A stretch of 64,000 nt of DNA from Distichodus sexfasciatus (lineage: Eukaryota; Chordata; Actinopteri; Characiformes; Distichodontidae). Below the pieces are notes generated by a model, which saw nothing but the letters and a program-made list of their open reading frames with translations, did not search any database and was not told the origin of the DNA. How positions within the stretch are numbered: position 1 is the first letter of the stretch; each line of letters opens with the position of its first letter. The stretch covers positions 230,116 through 294,115 of the forward strand of contig JAVGVS010000313.1 of assembly GCA_032718565.1 (NCBI GenBank), read 5' to 3'. Shown here piece after piece: positions 46,286-56,850 of the stretch. The position numbers were made by a program, and so were the translations under genes.

Positions 46286-49200
46286 AGCAAACATTTTTTT
46301 TAGTTGCTGGTCTAAAAGGACCAGGAGACAAATATGTAATATTTAGTTTGACGCGGAGCATGAGAAAAAGTATAGCATGCTCACAAGAGAGTATCAAGAC
46401 CGCTGTTTTCATGTGGGTATGCTAAGCTCCATAAGGTGCTACAAGTTGCTTGTACATCACTACGTTATTTACAAATGGCTTAAAAACATCTCACGCTCAG
46501 TACACAACACATCCATGCCTCTACCGAAAAAACGTAGCCTCAAACTTTCCGGCTGCTGACATTGCTGAGAAAAGATGGACCCTCTTGGCATTAATCCGCC
46601 TCCCACCCCCACTGCCCTCTCTCTGCCTGGCAGAAATATCCGAGCGATCCTTTGCCAACTCTTAAACACAATCCTCCAGTGCTACTCGAGGTTTGGCACT
46701 GGCCTGGAATAAGGGACCGGAGCTAAACAACTCCAGACTCTCGCAAGAAATTCCGAGGGGCAGCGGCTCCAACGGCTTGCTCTGGCTTCGCCGGCCGATA
46801 AGGCTATTAAAGACGTTTTGGAAGCGACGTTTCCGCCGCCGAACCGGGTGGGGGGAGCGATCCTTTTGTTATTATAAAGACAGAGGGATTTCCACGAGCT
46901 TTTGGCACTTTGTGAGTTAACGCTGGGTTTACCTGATACGCGAGCCAAAGCGCCCCATTGTACGCCCTGCAAAGTAGCTTACGCACGAGGGTGACATTGG
47001 GAGATACGTGAGATTACCAACATTGTTCTGAAGCAGAAGCACCTGACCTTTATCGCCCACGCAGCAGGCATTTGGACGAGGAGAGCACGCGGTCGAGCAT
47101 TGCAGAAAACAACTTGGGTGATAGATTGCGATTGGTTGGGAATTGTTATCGTAGCTAAACTTCTTACGCTTTATTCGTATAGAATTGCTTGTTTGATACA
47201 AAAATGCTGTTGAAGAAAACAGTCTTATATATGTAATGAAACCTTGTAATGCAATTATTTTCTTGAGCATTGCAATTATCCACTATGTTTTAAATATTTA
47301 TATTGTTAGAATATTTGTATTTTTGCCATAATCAAAGTTAATGTTGATGTTTTAAAGACACGTTTTTTAAACACAAATTTGCCCAAATCAACAAGGTCAA
47401 ATATTTTACAGGGCCTTCATATTTCAATACTCATATTTTTTAGGATTATTATGAACTTTTTACACAATTTCTTAATTTAGAACTAACCACAATTTTTATA
47501 CTAAATAGCTCTTTTACTACTATGTTTAGCATGAAATAATGTATGAAATTTTTTTTTAAATTTCATTTCAATCATTAATTTTAATGCATTCACAATCTAT
47601 ATTTTACAACATTATTTTACAAATATCCTTGAAACAGGCATATATTATTAGGAACAGGTAAACCTATTTGCAAACAGAGTTTAGAAGAGGCTGACAGTAA
47701 TTTTTATGATTTTAACGTCTGAATTTATACAGAATCCAATAAAACTGCCATGCCATTGTTGCATTGTTTAATAATGAGATAAGAATTCTACATAAAGTCA
47801 GGGTTAACTACTTTTTCATATTTGAGTTGAAGGAACATCTGTATTTCAGCGGCATTCAGGTCACACAACCTTTGATGTGTTGGATTATTTAAAGAGTGTA
47901 CAGAGTGTTCCCACTGAGGTGCCACTTTTTATGGCCTTGTTTTGTAGCGTTGTTGTTTTTGAGAGGGATGAGAACACAGCTGCCGATTCATCAGGGTCCG
48001 AGACATGTGATCGTCTGCACTCCCCTCGTCCTCAGGGCTTGTAAATGAGTGTCATTCACACACTTTTTTAAATGACAGGCAACGAGGCGGGGGGAGAGGG
48101 GGGGAGGGAGGTCAGTGACCCTACATCACCCGTTAAAGAAGGGAGGGATGGACGTGTCGGTCAGTCTCAGGACCAAAGTGGACAATGCTGAGCCATGTCC
48201 ACCTGGACAGGGAAATGATACGAGTCACAACTTGCTTGTCGTGTGTGTTTTTGTCCAGTTTCTGTCCATTCTTTCAAGAGTATAAAATAGACTTGATTTT
48301 TATCCCAGTATCTTTGACGCTCAAACAGGAAAAAGTTGTTTATGTATAAAAGTGGATTAAAGAGAACAACATATTAAACAAATTACTCACGAAATATATA
48401 TTTTAACATTTTAAATTGATTTTTAGACACATTAGATGTAATTTTATATTTTGTATATTTTGGTAACATGAAACTTAATAATTGAAGAATTCTAATTATT
48501 TATATTGAATACATAAAAAATATACATATTAAATAAGTATTTGTTATATATTGTTTTCATGTATATTTACATATATATTAACACATAAAAATGAAATTAT
48601 ATATTTAAGATCTACTCAAAAAAGAAATAAAATGATTTTTTTATTTGATTATTAATTTATTTAATTATTCTTATTTATTCAGTTATCATAAATTAAGTCA
48701 AAAGGGTTAAAATGACTGTATATATGCCACAAATAATAACCAATAATATAAATGCTATAATAAAATAATGAATAAACAATTTACGTTTTTTTTAATGAAA
48801 ATTCTATCTTAATTAATTCTATAAATATAAAATCATTATATATACTGTATATAAAATCACAGTTTATTTTAACGTAAAATGTGTTTTCTTGAGACTTACA
48901 ATTTACTTCAGATATTTATAGACATCAGAATAATTTTTGGGGGGCCATATGGAAACAATTGTGGGTTCTCATGTCATACAACACCAGAATATTGTCAGAA
49001 TATTTATCAAAATGTTTTAATTGAATAAAATTAATTTTTAAATTTCACAATGTGGAACCTCCCTCACATCCTCGACTATAATCCTAAAAGTCCAGCCTGA
49101 TCTGTTTGTGCGGAATTATAAACCCCCCCCCTCCATATTGCTTGCACATTTCCCAACCTGTTCCACGTGCCGTGGCGTTTTCCGTAGGATGTGGTGAAGC

Positions 49201-49549
49201 TGGCGACAAATAAATTTCCACATTTAACTGTCGGAAGAGGGAAAAAAGGAGCCTCGATCAAAGGAAACCCCGAGACAGGTAGCAATTATGGGCCGGATCA
49301 AATATTTAGAAATATTCAATCTCAAAGGGAGACGGTTTGGGAAAGAAGAAAGGCTTTGATGGGCGTTAGATTTCGACGTGGGGCCCGTATGCCGTCTCAC
49401 GCTTTCTGGGGCTCGAACACATGTGTGTGTATGCATGGTAACGCCGGCACATGTGCGGTCAATTAGCAGCCGGGCGAAGATCTAACGCTGCGTGTGCCTG
49501 GCGCTAACAATTTTGACCTTTACACGGCGGGGTTGAGGGTCAGTTTGTG
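46286..49549. other. unique sequence; AT-rich at 47200-49060
   Basis: No transposon ends, RNA genes or coherent frames recognised. The 47200-49060 part is strongly AT-rich. 48070-48160 is G-rich (GGGGGGAGAGGGGGGGA-like), with G-quadruplex potential. Confidence 0.5.
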
Positions 49550-49700
49550 CAGTGTTGGAGAAGCTAGCTCCACAAATGACAGATGATTAAAAGTAGTTAG
49601 GCTACAGACAAGCTACTGTTTTAATATAGTAGTTAGTTATGCTACGAACCACCGAGGAAAAGTAGCTAACTACGTCCAAGCTATTAATACTTAATGTTTT
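49550..49700 (+). mobile_element. hAT-like terminus fragment, family of 4618
   Basis: CAGTGTTGGAGAAGCTAGCT resembles the CAGTGTTGGG terminus seen at 26888. The following AAAAGTAGCTAACTACGTCC matches 4709-4728. No opposite terminus found. The adjoining 49700-49830 is rich in TAGCTAGC phrases. Confidence 0.5.
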
Positions 49701-49924
49701 TGCTGTAGCTAGCAACAAGCGGTTACAGTAGCTAACAAGTTAGCTAATGTGGCAAGAATAGCAGTTAGCTGGGTAGCTAGCAAGCACCTAGCATTTTAGC
49801 TCTGCTTTCTTAAGCATGGTTTCAGTGCTAGATATGCTAATGTTTAGCATTTTAAATCTGCCTTTGTTCACCACTGTAAACACTAGCCCAATCTAGAAAA
49901 CAGTCTCGAAGATGAGATTTCCTC

Positions 49925-50075
49925 GGTGGTGTGTCGGAAGTGGATAAGATGCTCACCTCTGGACCAAAAGGCTGTGTGTTCAAATCCTACCTCCAGCACC
50001 ACAACCACTGGGACCCTGAGCAAGACCATAACCCCAAGTTGCTCTCAGCGAGACCGTCCCTGAGTTGGTCCCATG
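49925..50075 (+). mobile_element. SINE-B copy 1
   Basis: The tRNA-derived head is GGTGGTGTGTCGGAAGTGGA with A-box-like GTGGATAAGATGCTCACC and B-box-like TGTTCAAATCC. It is followed by CACTGGGACCCTGAGCAAGA, a body phrase typical of a widespread fish SINE. It runs directly into SINE-A copy 15, making a SINE-B/SINE-A composite. Confidence 0.85.
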
Positions 50076-50080
50076 ATTGT

Positions 50081-50262
50081 ATGGTTGAGAGTTCAAGTCC
50101 CGGACCAAAAAAAGGTACCATTGAGGTACTCATGAGCAAGGTACCGGCCCGAAGCACTGCTCCCCGGGCCCTGCCAAGAAGTTACCCGCTGCTCCTTCAC
50201 AGATGAGTGGTTGTGGTGCTTTGTGTGCTGTGTTCACAACGAGAAATAATCCCTCACCTCAC
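50081..50262 (+). mobile_element. SINE-A copy 15, head-truncated
   Basis: Begins at the B-box region (GAGAGTTCAAGTCCCGGACC) and continues through GGTACCATTGAGGTACTCAT, CACTGCTCCCCGGGCCCTGC and the tail TTCACAACGAGAAATAATCC. The start coincides with the end of SINE-B. Confidence 0.88.
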
Positions 50263-50740
50263 CTACATGACTCTGAGCACTACGAGAGGCCAGAATCCAT
50301 TTTCGTTTAGTGCTGATACAGAGTGTTTAAGTGGGTGGAGGTCAACCTGGGAGTGTCTGTTCAAGACTTAATAGGAATCAAATGTTAAACATCGTTGCAC
50401 GCACTGAGATTTTCTACGTTTGCATGCTGTTCACTTAATATGCACTAAAATACACTATAAAATTATGCACGTCACATGTTTTCTACACTTACAACAGCAT
50501 AGTCACTGCATAGTTAAAGTCTAGACTAATGTGCACTAGTTGCATGTGTAAACCATGTAGCTGTCACTTAATAGCTTGTTACATGTCTAACACCTGCCTG
50601 CTGATCCTCATTTTAGTTACAATGTGTAATACAGCCATAAACGGCAACAACTGGGGTCCAAACAAAAGTTGCGAAAAGCAGCACAAAAGCGTCTAATCCA
50701 GTAAGGAGTTATTGAGTCAGAAGTTAAAAAAAATAGCTCT
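50263..50740. other. unique sequence, no feature recognised
   Basis: No supported feature. Confidence 0.4.
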
Positions 50741-50794
50741 GTTATGACATCGCATAAATTTACGTAGCATTTTTAGCGCCTCCTGTTGTTCAAA
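50741..50794 (-). repeat. dispersed short repeat core, copy 3
   Basis: Reverse complement of the 38096-38148 element. GGCGCTAAAA, GCTAC(G)TAAATT and GATGTCATAAC are conserved, but the CTCF-like core is degraded. Confidence 0.7.
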
Positions 50795-50878
50795 TAGCAA
50801 CACTGTTACAAGAGGGTTCATGCTTGGACCCCTAGTAAAAGATATGAGATGTTCATATCTTTGAACATACTGTACATT

Positions 50879-51103
50879 CACTGAAAAAAAAATTCATTGG
50901 ATTTACTTGATTGAATAATGGACATTGGTTCCACATGAATCATTTGAGTTAGGCTGTCCTTATTCCTTTGCGTTATTTGATGCGTTTTGTTTTGACTTAA
51001 CACAGTAAAATCACATTTTCAGTGGAAACGTTAAAATATTAAGTTGAATCCATGTGATTCATTTTAGTTAACTTAATAAAGGCACATTCCCTTTTTTTCA
51101 GTG
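50879..51103. mobile_element. MITE with CACTGAAAAAAA ends
   Basis: The left end CACTGAAAAAAAAATTC is mirrored by CTTTTTTTCAGTG at the right. The 225-bp body contains inward ATCCATGTGATTCA and CCACATGAATCA phrases that also pair. No convincing target duplication. Elements with these ends are frequent in fish; superfamily not assigned. Confidence 0.75.
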
Positions 51104-51201
51104 TTTGTTCATGAGTCTGTAGTGCAACAGGGATCTTTTAGTGCTCGTGTTTCCAATACAAGCAATAAAACTTGTTTAAATAAATGAAGGGAAACAACTT
51201 T

Positions 51202-51325
51202 GGGGGATGGTGGTGGCCTCATGGTTAGGACACTCACCTCTAAACCAAGATGTTGTGGGTTCCAATCCTTCCTCCAGCATTGCCATCACTGGGACTCTCC
51301 AAAGTGTTCTCAGGGAGACTGTCGA
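51202..51325 (+). mobile_element. SINE-B copy 2, head and body
   Basis: GGTGGTGGCCTCATGGTTAG, ACACTCACCTCTAAACC and GTGGGTTCCAATCC give a clear tRNA-like head (A and B boxes). GCCATCACTGGGACTC starts the body. The tail is missing. Confidence 0.85.
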
Positions 51326-51880
51326 TGAAGTCGCTCAGGATAAGAGCATAAATGTAAATTGCACATTTTTTAACACACTGAAACATCCCTCTTTTTCACA
51401 AAGATCTCGTAAATCTCAGACTCTGTCTATGCAGCTAATTCATTCCATTTTTGTTATACATTTCAACAAAACATTAATATTTTATTTTATTTGGTTTTTG
51501 AAGTTTTTTCAAATTAATTGTTATTATTTTCCTCTACAAAGGTGTTCTCAGTGCAAACATTTACTGGTAATGATGTTCTGTTGTTATCAGTGAATGACAA
51601 AAATCTTGAAACTCGAAACGGAATAGTGAAGATGTCTAAGTATAAAGTTTGAATGGCAAGCTTCAAAAATCCACATTATTACAAAGTTATTACTGATTTA
51701 TTATAAAGCCATAATTCTTCAAATGTGGATGGATTTTAACAGCTAAAAATTCTGAATTTTCTAGTGTTAATTTTTTACTCTCTAATGATGCAACACTAGT
51801 CTAAACCCCACGTCACTTTTCTGGTCATTTCTCATTTTTTTTACCTGCATATATTTTCCATTGTGTGCCGTTTTCTCCAG
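51326..51880. other. unique AT-rich sequence
   Basis: No recognised feature up to the acceptor-like TTTTCTCCAG at 51871-51880. Confidence 0.4.
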
Positions 51881-52300
51881 AGAGCTCATTTGCTGTCCAC
51901 GTCCCTTCATGTCGAGTTTTCTCCGTCGTCCTCTCGTCCCAGTCTTTTTTTCGTCACTCCCCCCCGACTCCCGCGCTTTGATCCGTCTCGGGGTCTGGTC
52001 CCGGCGCGGAGGGCCTCGGGATCGGGATTGGGATTGGGTCGCTGAGGAGTCGATGGGAGATTAAACTGCAACATTTACGCCTGTGGTGTTGAATTTGAAC
52101 AGATTGTTGTTAGTAAAGTGCAATACAAACTCCTGTGCTGTTGATGAAGGGAGGAGTTGTGCGGAAAAACATCTCAGTTTCACAGATTGTGATGGTGTTT
52201 CTTCGTTACGCATCTGTGTGTGTGTGTTTGTTTGTGTAACGTCTTCTGATGGCTTAGTGGAGAAATGTGTATTCAAATAAAGCTGAACATTTGTTTGTGT
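51881..52300 (+). other. possible terminal exon with polyadenylation signal
   Basis: The acceptor-like TTTTCTCCAG is followed by 61 codons ending RDRDWDWVAEESMGD and TAA (52062-52064). Some 210 bp of 3'-UTR-like DNA follow, then AATAAA at 52277-52282 and a GT-rich stretch from about 52290. That order (acceptor, short frame, stop, AATAAA, GT-rich element) fits a last exon. The GT tract is also a plain microsatellite, another frame is open too, and I recognise no protein family. Confidence 0.25.
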
Positions 52301-52440
52301 GTGCGTGTGTTTTTGTTTTTGAATTTGTGTGTGTATGCGTTTGACTTTGTGTGTATGTTTCTGTGGTTTTGTGTGTGTGTGTGTGCATGTGCATACTTGT
52401 ATTAGTGTGAGTGTGTATCAGTGTGTGTACCAGTTTGCTT
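52290..52440 (+). repeat. (GT)n-rich tract
   Basis: Imperfect GT repeats with TTTGTGTG phrases. The minus-strand Thr-His frame is an artefact. Confidence 0.9.
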
Positions 52441-52489
52441 AAATATAGACATTTTGCCACATACACAACTATGCAAACTTAGATTATGT

Positions 52490-53150
52490 AGTTTAGGTTA
52501 AGAATAAAATTTAATTTGAGCCTAAGATTAGGCTTAGTGTTAAGATTTGGTTTAGATTAGGATCATCTTTAGGTCAAGACTAGGTTTAGCTTGAAATTAG
52601 ACTTAGGGTTAATAAAGGGTTTAAGCTAAGACTAGGTTTAGGTTGAAATCAGATTTAGGGTTAACAAAAGGTTTAGGTCAAGACTAGCTTTAGCTTGAAA
52701 TTAGATTTAGGGTTAACAAAAGGTTTAGGTCAAGACTAGGTTTGGGTTGAAATCAGATTTAGGGTTAACAAAAGGTTTAGGTCAAGACTAGGTTTGGGTT
52801 GAAATCAGATTTAGGGTTAACAAAAGGTTTAGGTCAAGACTAGGTTTGGGTTGAAATCAGATTTAGGGTTAACAAAAGGTTTAGGTCAAGACTAGGTTTG
52901 GGTTGAAATCAGATTTAGGGTTAACAAAGGTTTAGGTCAAGACTAGGTTTAGCTTGAAATTAGATTTAGGGTTAAGATCAGCTTTAGGTTAAGACTAGGT
53001 TTAGCTTGAAATCAGATTTAGGATTAACAAAAGGTTTAGGTCAAGACTAGCTTTAGGTTGAACTCAGATTTAGGGTTAAGATCAGCTTTAGGTTAAGACT
53101 CGGTTTAGCTTGAACTCAGATTTAGGCTCAAGATCAGCTTTAGGTTAAGA
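52490..53150 (+). repeat. 52-bp minisatellite resembling the SM MITE
   Basis: About 12 units of 52 bp: GATTTAGGGTTAACAAAAGG, then TTTAGGTCAAGACTAGGTTT, then GGGTTGAAATCA. The central five are almost identical and the edges are shorter and diverged. TTTAGGTCAAGACTAGGTTTA differs at only three of 21 positions from the SM MITE subterminal block in antisense. The array may have started from such a MITE. SINE-A copy 16 follows directly. Confidence 0.93.
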
Positions 53151-53169
53151 CAACAAAGCAGTGCTGAAA

Positions 53170-53386
53170 GTGAAGAAGTGAGTGGTTATTTGTCATTGTG
53201 AACACACCACAGCACAGCACACAGTGCCCCACAACCATAGGTGACCTCTGCATCTGACCCATCTGTGAAGGAGCAGAAGGCATCCGACAAGGGCAGCACC
53301 TGGGAAGCAGCGTTTGGGGACGGTACCATGCTCATGAGTACCTCAGTGGTACCTTAACCGCTCCAGGATTTGACCTTCCGATCACC
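53170..53386 (-). mobile_element. SINE-A copy 16
   Basis: Minus-strand copy from the tail (GTGGTTATTTGTCATTGTGA) through CATGCTCATGAGTACCTCAG to the head, which stops at CGATCACC. It abuts the 52-bp array. Confidence 0.9.
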
Positions 53387-53459
53387 AAATGACAAAAATC
53401 CTTGTAATTATTCGAGGTCGTTATGTGAGATTCCACTTTTTGGAATTCATTCCTACTCT

Positions 53460-54640
53460 TGAAATTTCCACTCCTCTTTTTCCCGCAGCGCTCATGCTCA
53501 TCCACTCATCCTTCTCCGTCCTGTAGATGGTGCTGTTTTCCGTCGTTCTCCAGCCGTCTCGTCCCTGTAGTCCTGTCATTTATCCACAATGAGCCCATTG
53601 TTTTCATATCCGGCCTTACTGCTTCTGCCCATTCTACTCCTCCTCCTCCTCCTCCTCCTCCTTTATTCCCCCCATCCTCTGCTGCTGTGACTTTTCACTC
53701 TTTCTTCCTTGAGACCCCCCATTCCACCTCTCCTTCCTTCTCCTTCTTTCCTTGCTTCATTATCAGAGCAACTCTCTCTCTTTATATTCAGTTTCTCTCT
53801 CTGTCTCTCTCTCTTTTTCTGCTTCTGTGACTTTTCATCCTTTCTTCCTTGAGAACCCCCCCCTTAATTCATCCCTCTGCTATGTTTTCAGAGCATCTCT
53901 CTCTCCTTTTCTCTCATTTTCTATCTTTCTCTTTCTCTCTGTTCTTCTGTAACTTTTCTTTTGTTCTTCCCTTCCTTTCAGATCACTTTTTTCTCTCTTT
54001 CTTTCTTTCCTTTTCTCTCTCTTTCTCTGCTGTGACTTTTCATTTGCTCTTCTTCAAGACCGTCATCAACCTCCTTCTTAATATGTCCATCTGCTACAAA
54101 GAGGAAGACTTCTCTCTCTCTCTCTCTCTATTTTCAGTTTCTCTTTCTTTCACTCTCTCTCTCTTTTTTCTGCTCCTGAATATTTTATTCGTTCTTCATC
54201 AAGAACCCTCCTTAAACCTCTCTTCCTTTTTCTTCTCCCTTCCCTTCCTATTAGATCTCTCTCTCTCTTTCTTTTCTGCTCCTGCAACTTTTTGTTCTTT
54301 CTTCCCCAAAACCCCCTTCCATCTGTTCTTCTTCTTTTTCTGTCCTTTCTGCTTGATACGTCGCACTGCTATGTTTTCTCTTTCCCCTATTCTTCTTTTT
54401 CCTTCCCTTCTGATTTCTCTTCGACACATCCCTCTTTCTCTGTCTCTGTCTCTGTGACTTTTTATTCTTTCTTCCACAAGACCCCCTCCCATTCCATTCC
54501 ACCTCTCCTTCTTTCCCCATCCATCCATTCCATCCTTGATAGATCCCTCTGCTATGTTTTCAGAGTATTTTTCTCTCTCTCCCTCTCTCTCCCCTTTTTC
54601 TCGTGCCACCCACCCATCTAGGGAGCAGGGCCGGCCTTGA
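53460..54640 (+). repeat. pyrimidine-rich tract with hidden long tandem unit
   Basis: CT-rich simple sequence overlies a recurring non-simple phrase of the type CTGTGACTTTTCATCCTTTC, then TTCCTTGAGAACCCCC. Versions start near 53686, 53824, 54031, 54172, 54282 and 54448, roughly 85-170 bp apart. Each is followed by a CCTCTGCTATGTTTTCAGAG-like phrase and a (CT)n run. It is a degenerate long-unit tandem repeat whose (CT)n parts have varied in length. Leu-Ser frames on the plus strand and Arg-Glu frames on the minus strand are artefacts. Confidence 0.75.
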
Positions 54641-54711
54641 TTATGCCATCCTCGTGCAATAGCGGGGCGTTGGAATCGGGGAGAGCGATGGATGGCGTAA
54701 GACTCGAACGA

Positions 54712-54770
54712 AAAAGAAGAGGAGGTGGAGGAGAAGGAGGAGGAGGAAGAGGAGGAGGGCGGGAGAGGAA
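54712..54770 (+). repeat. (GGA)n purine tract
   Basis: GAGGAG/GAAGAG-rich strand-asymmetric patch shortly after the pyrimidine tract. Confidence 0.9.
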
Positions 54771-55134
54771 AGACACTCACATGTGAAAATGCACACACTC
54801 TTATACACTCTTATACACACGCCCACGCAAAATTCCCAAAGCGCTTTCGTCGTCGGGGAATGGCGAAGGCCAAGAATTCTCTCTCTCTCTCTCTCTTCCC
54901 TGGAACACCTAATCCTTGGTCCGTCGCCAAGGACCACAATCTCATAACACAACCGACTCCGGCCACCAGAGACACGTTAGTGTTCTTTTCTTTTTTTTTT
55001 TTTAACGTTTAGGCGTGTCCTGCTCTCTTTCTTGGCCCCGAGTGCTAAGCTGAGGGCGAGAGTGGACCGAATGGGGACCCAAAGAAAATAAACGACATGT
55101 TGCCGTTGCCGAGCAAAACTCCTAGCTATTCGTT

Positions 55135-55375
55135 CGTATTGTATTGCATCACGTTCGTCATTGCATCACGTCAAATTGTATCATGTCACAACCTATCGCA
55201 TAGTATTGTGTCGTATCCTGTGTATTCCACCTTATCGTATCTCATTGCGTCACACTGTCTCATTACATAGCATCGTAATATTGCATTATAATTTTTTGCA
55301 TGAAATCAAATTTTTATCATATCGTATCACGTTGCATTGCATTATATCATTTAACATTATATTGTATCATCCACA
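55135..55375. repeat. decayed 5-bp-periodic repeat
   Basis: Phrases TATCG, CATCA, TTGCA and GTATC recur with a five-base rhythm (GCATCACGTT, TCGTATCTCATTGCG, TATCATATCGTATCACGTTG). This fits an ancient pentanucleotide satellite. No exact unit survives. Confidence 0.6.
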
Positions 55376-56508
55376 CTTTTCCAGTGCCTCTGCGTAGCAT
55401 CGTCCCGAGCCCTCATAACCACGTTGCTTGTGTATATTCTTGGTTTCCATCTGCGTCTGCACCAATGAGACAGGCCTCTTGAAATATTGCAGGTGTTCCC
55501 TGGGCGGGTGTGTGGCAGCACCGCAGACGTGTGTGTGTGTGTGTGTGGCGTGTGTGTGTGTTAAGGGCACAGGGCTGGCGTCCGTCAATGTAAACTCCTG
55601 ACAGCTGCGGCGGTCCCGAACGGCGTGGCGTGTTTACCGAGCGGCGTAAACGGCGGCTTTGGGGAACGCAAGGAGCAGACGCGGCCAATTAGAGCCGGAA
55701 GAGAGGCAGGAAACGTCAGGTGGTCACCTTTTTAACCTGGCGCAGGACGTCAGGATTTACGGTGTGTTTGGAGTGGGATTAAACACGGGTTAGAGGTTTG
55801 AAAGCTGAGAAGAAATTCGGCGGAGGGGGTTTCCCCCGGGTTGGCTCGATGTAAATCTGTTCATTTTGGGATTGTTTAATGAGAATTAGTGAAACCTTTG
55901 TCTTGGTGGGACATGATTTCATTTAGATGAAATGAATGGTTTCGTCAGACTGGTCAGTGATGTGCTCAAAGTGCTGTATATTTTTTGGTGGACGGTGTTA
56001 TAATCTGATGCATTTTTGGAAGTTTTGCGTTGAGAAGACTGGGAAATATGAAAATAAATGGAAGTAACCTCGACATGGGCTCTAGATTAGACTTTTTAAA
56101 AACTAGAAGGTTTGTTGAGGAGAATGACCCTTTGACCGGACGCTAGGAAAGGAAGTCTCTGGCTGCCCATCCCAAATACACACACACACACTAATCATAA
56201 TAAGAGTGAAAGCGTATTTGGAACCCTGAAGGGAAACTCAAACATTTACCAGAAAAAGAAACAAAAAACATAAATCTCTAGTGTTATTATCTCTCTTAAA
56301 GGGACAGAGCGCCAATTCTTTGAACAACGGAAGCCAGTTTAACCAGTTAGCATTGCTATTCTGGACATCAGTGGTTGACCTTTCCCTTCGACTGCTAAAA
56401 ATAGTATAATCTAGTTGAAATGTGAAGGATGAATAGGATCACGTTTAATAAAATGATGAATCCTGTGTCCCAATCACTTCTGGAACCAGTAAAGAACCAG
56501 TATCCCTT
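55376..56508. other. unique sequence with (GT)n tract
   Basis: GT repeat at 55531-55561. Otherwise no feature recognised. Confidence 0.45.
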
Positions 56509-56850
56509 TTCCACTGCGTACAGTGCGGTGTCGAATCCCAATTTGGAACCCGTGCCACGATTCGGGAATAAGGATCGGGGGAACCTGTACCGGAACAACC
56601 ACAGTGGAACAGAGGCTTTGGTTCTTTGCTGGGATTAGTTCAAGAGAGCAGACGCCAAATTAAGTGTTGGTATGTGGTTCAAATCATCAAAATTTGGCCA
56701 TGGATGAAAAATCTGGGAAAATTTTTCAGCTGGAAAATGTTACCTCTTTTCCACTGTACATGCATTGGTTCCAGTGGACAAAAATAGTCTCCAATTTGGA
56801 ACTGGTGCCACAATCTTTCAATGAAATCGGGCTCTGAACCGCCACCAAAA
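56509..56850 (+). repeat. pair of diverged direct repeats (TTTTCCACTG family)
   Basis: CCCTTTTCCACTGCGTACAG ... AATTTGGAACCCGTGCCACG at 56507-56561 recurs as CTCTTTTCCACTGTACATGC ... AATTTGGAACTGGTGCCACA from about 56747. The copies are about 240 bp apart in the same orientation. Phrases of this kind belong to a common fish DNA-transposon type, but no terminus is resolved. Confidence 0.6.

Noticed and set aside
53459..54798. Leu/Ser/Phe-rich frames up to 202 codons and basic minus-strand frames of 199 codons
   Set aside because: Translation of a CT-rich tract; hydrophobic runs are compositional, not membrane segments.
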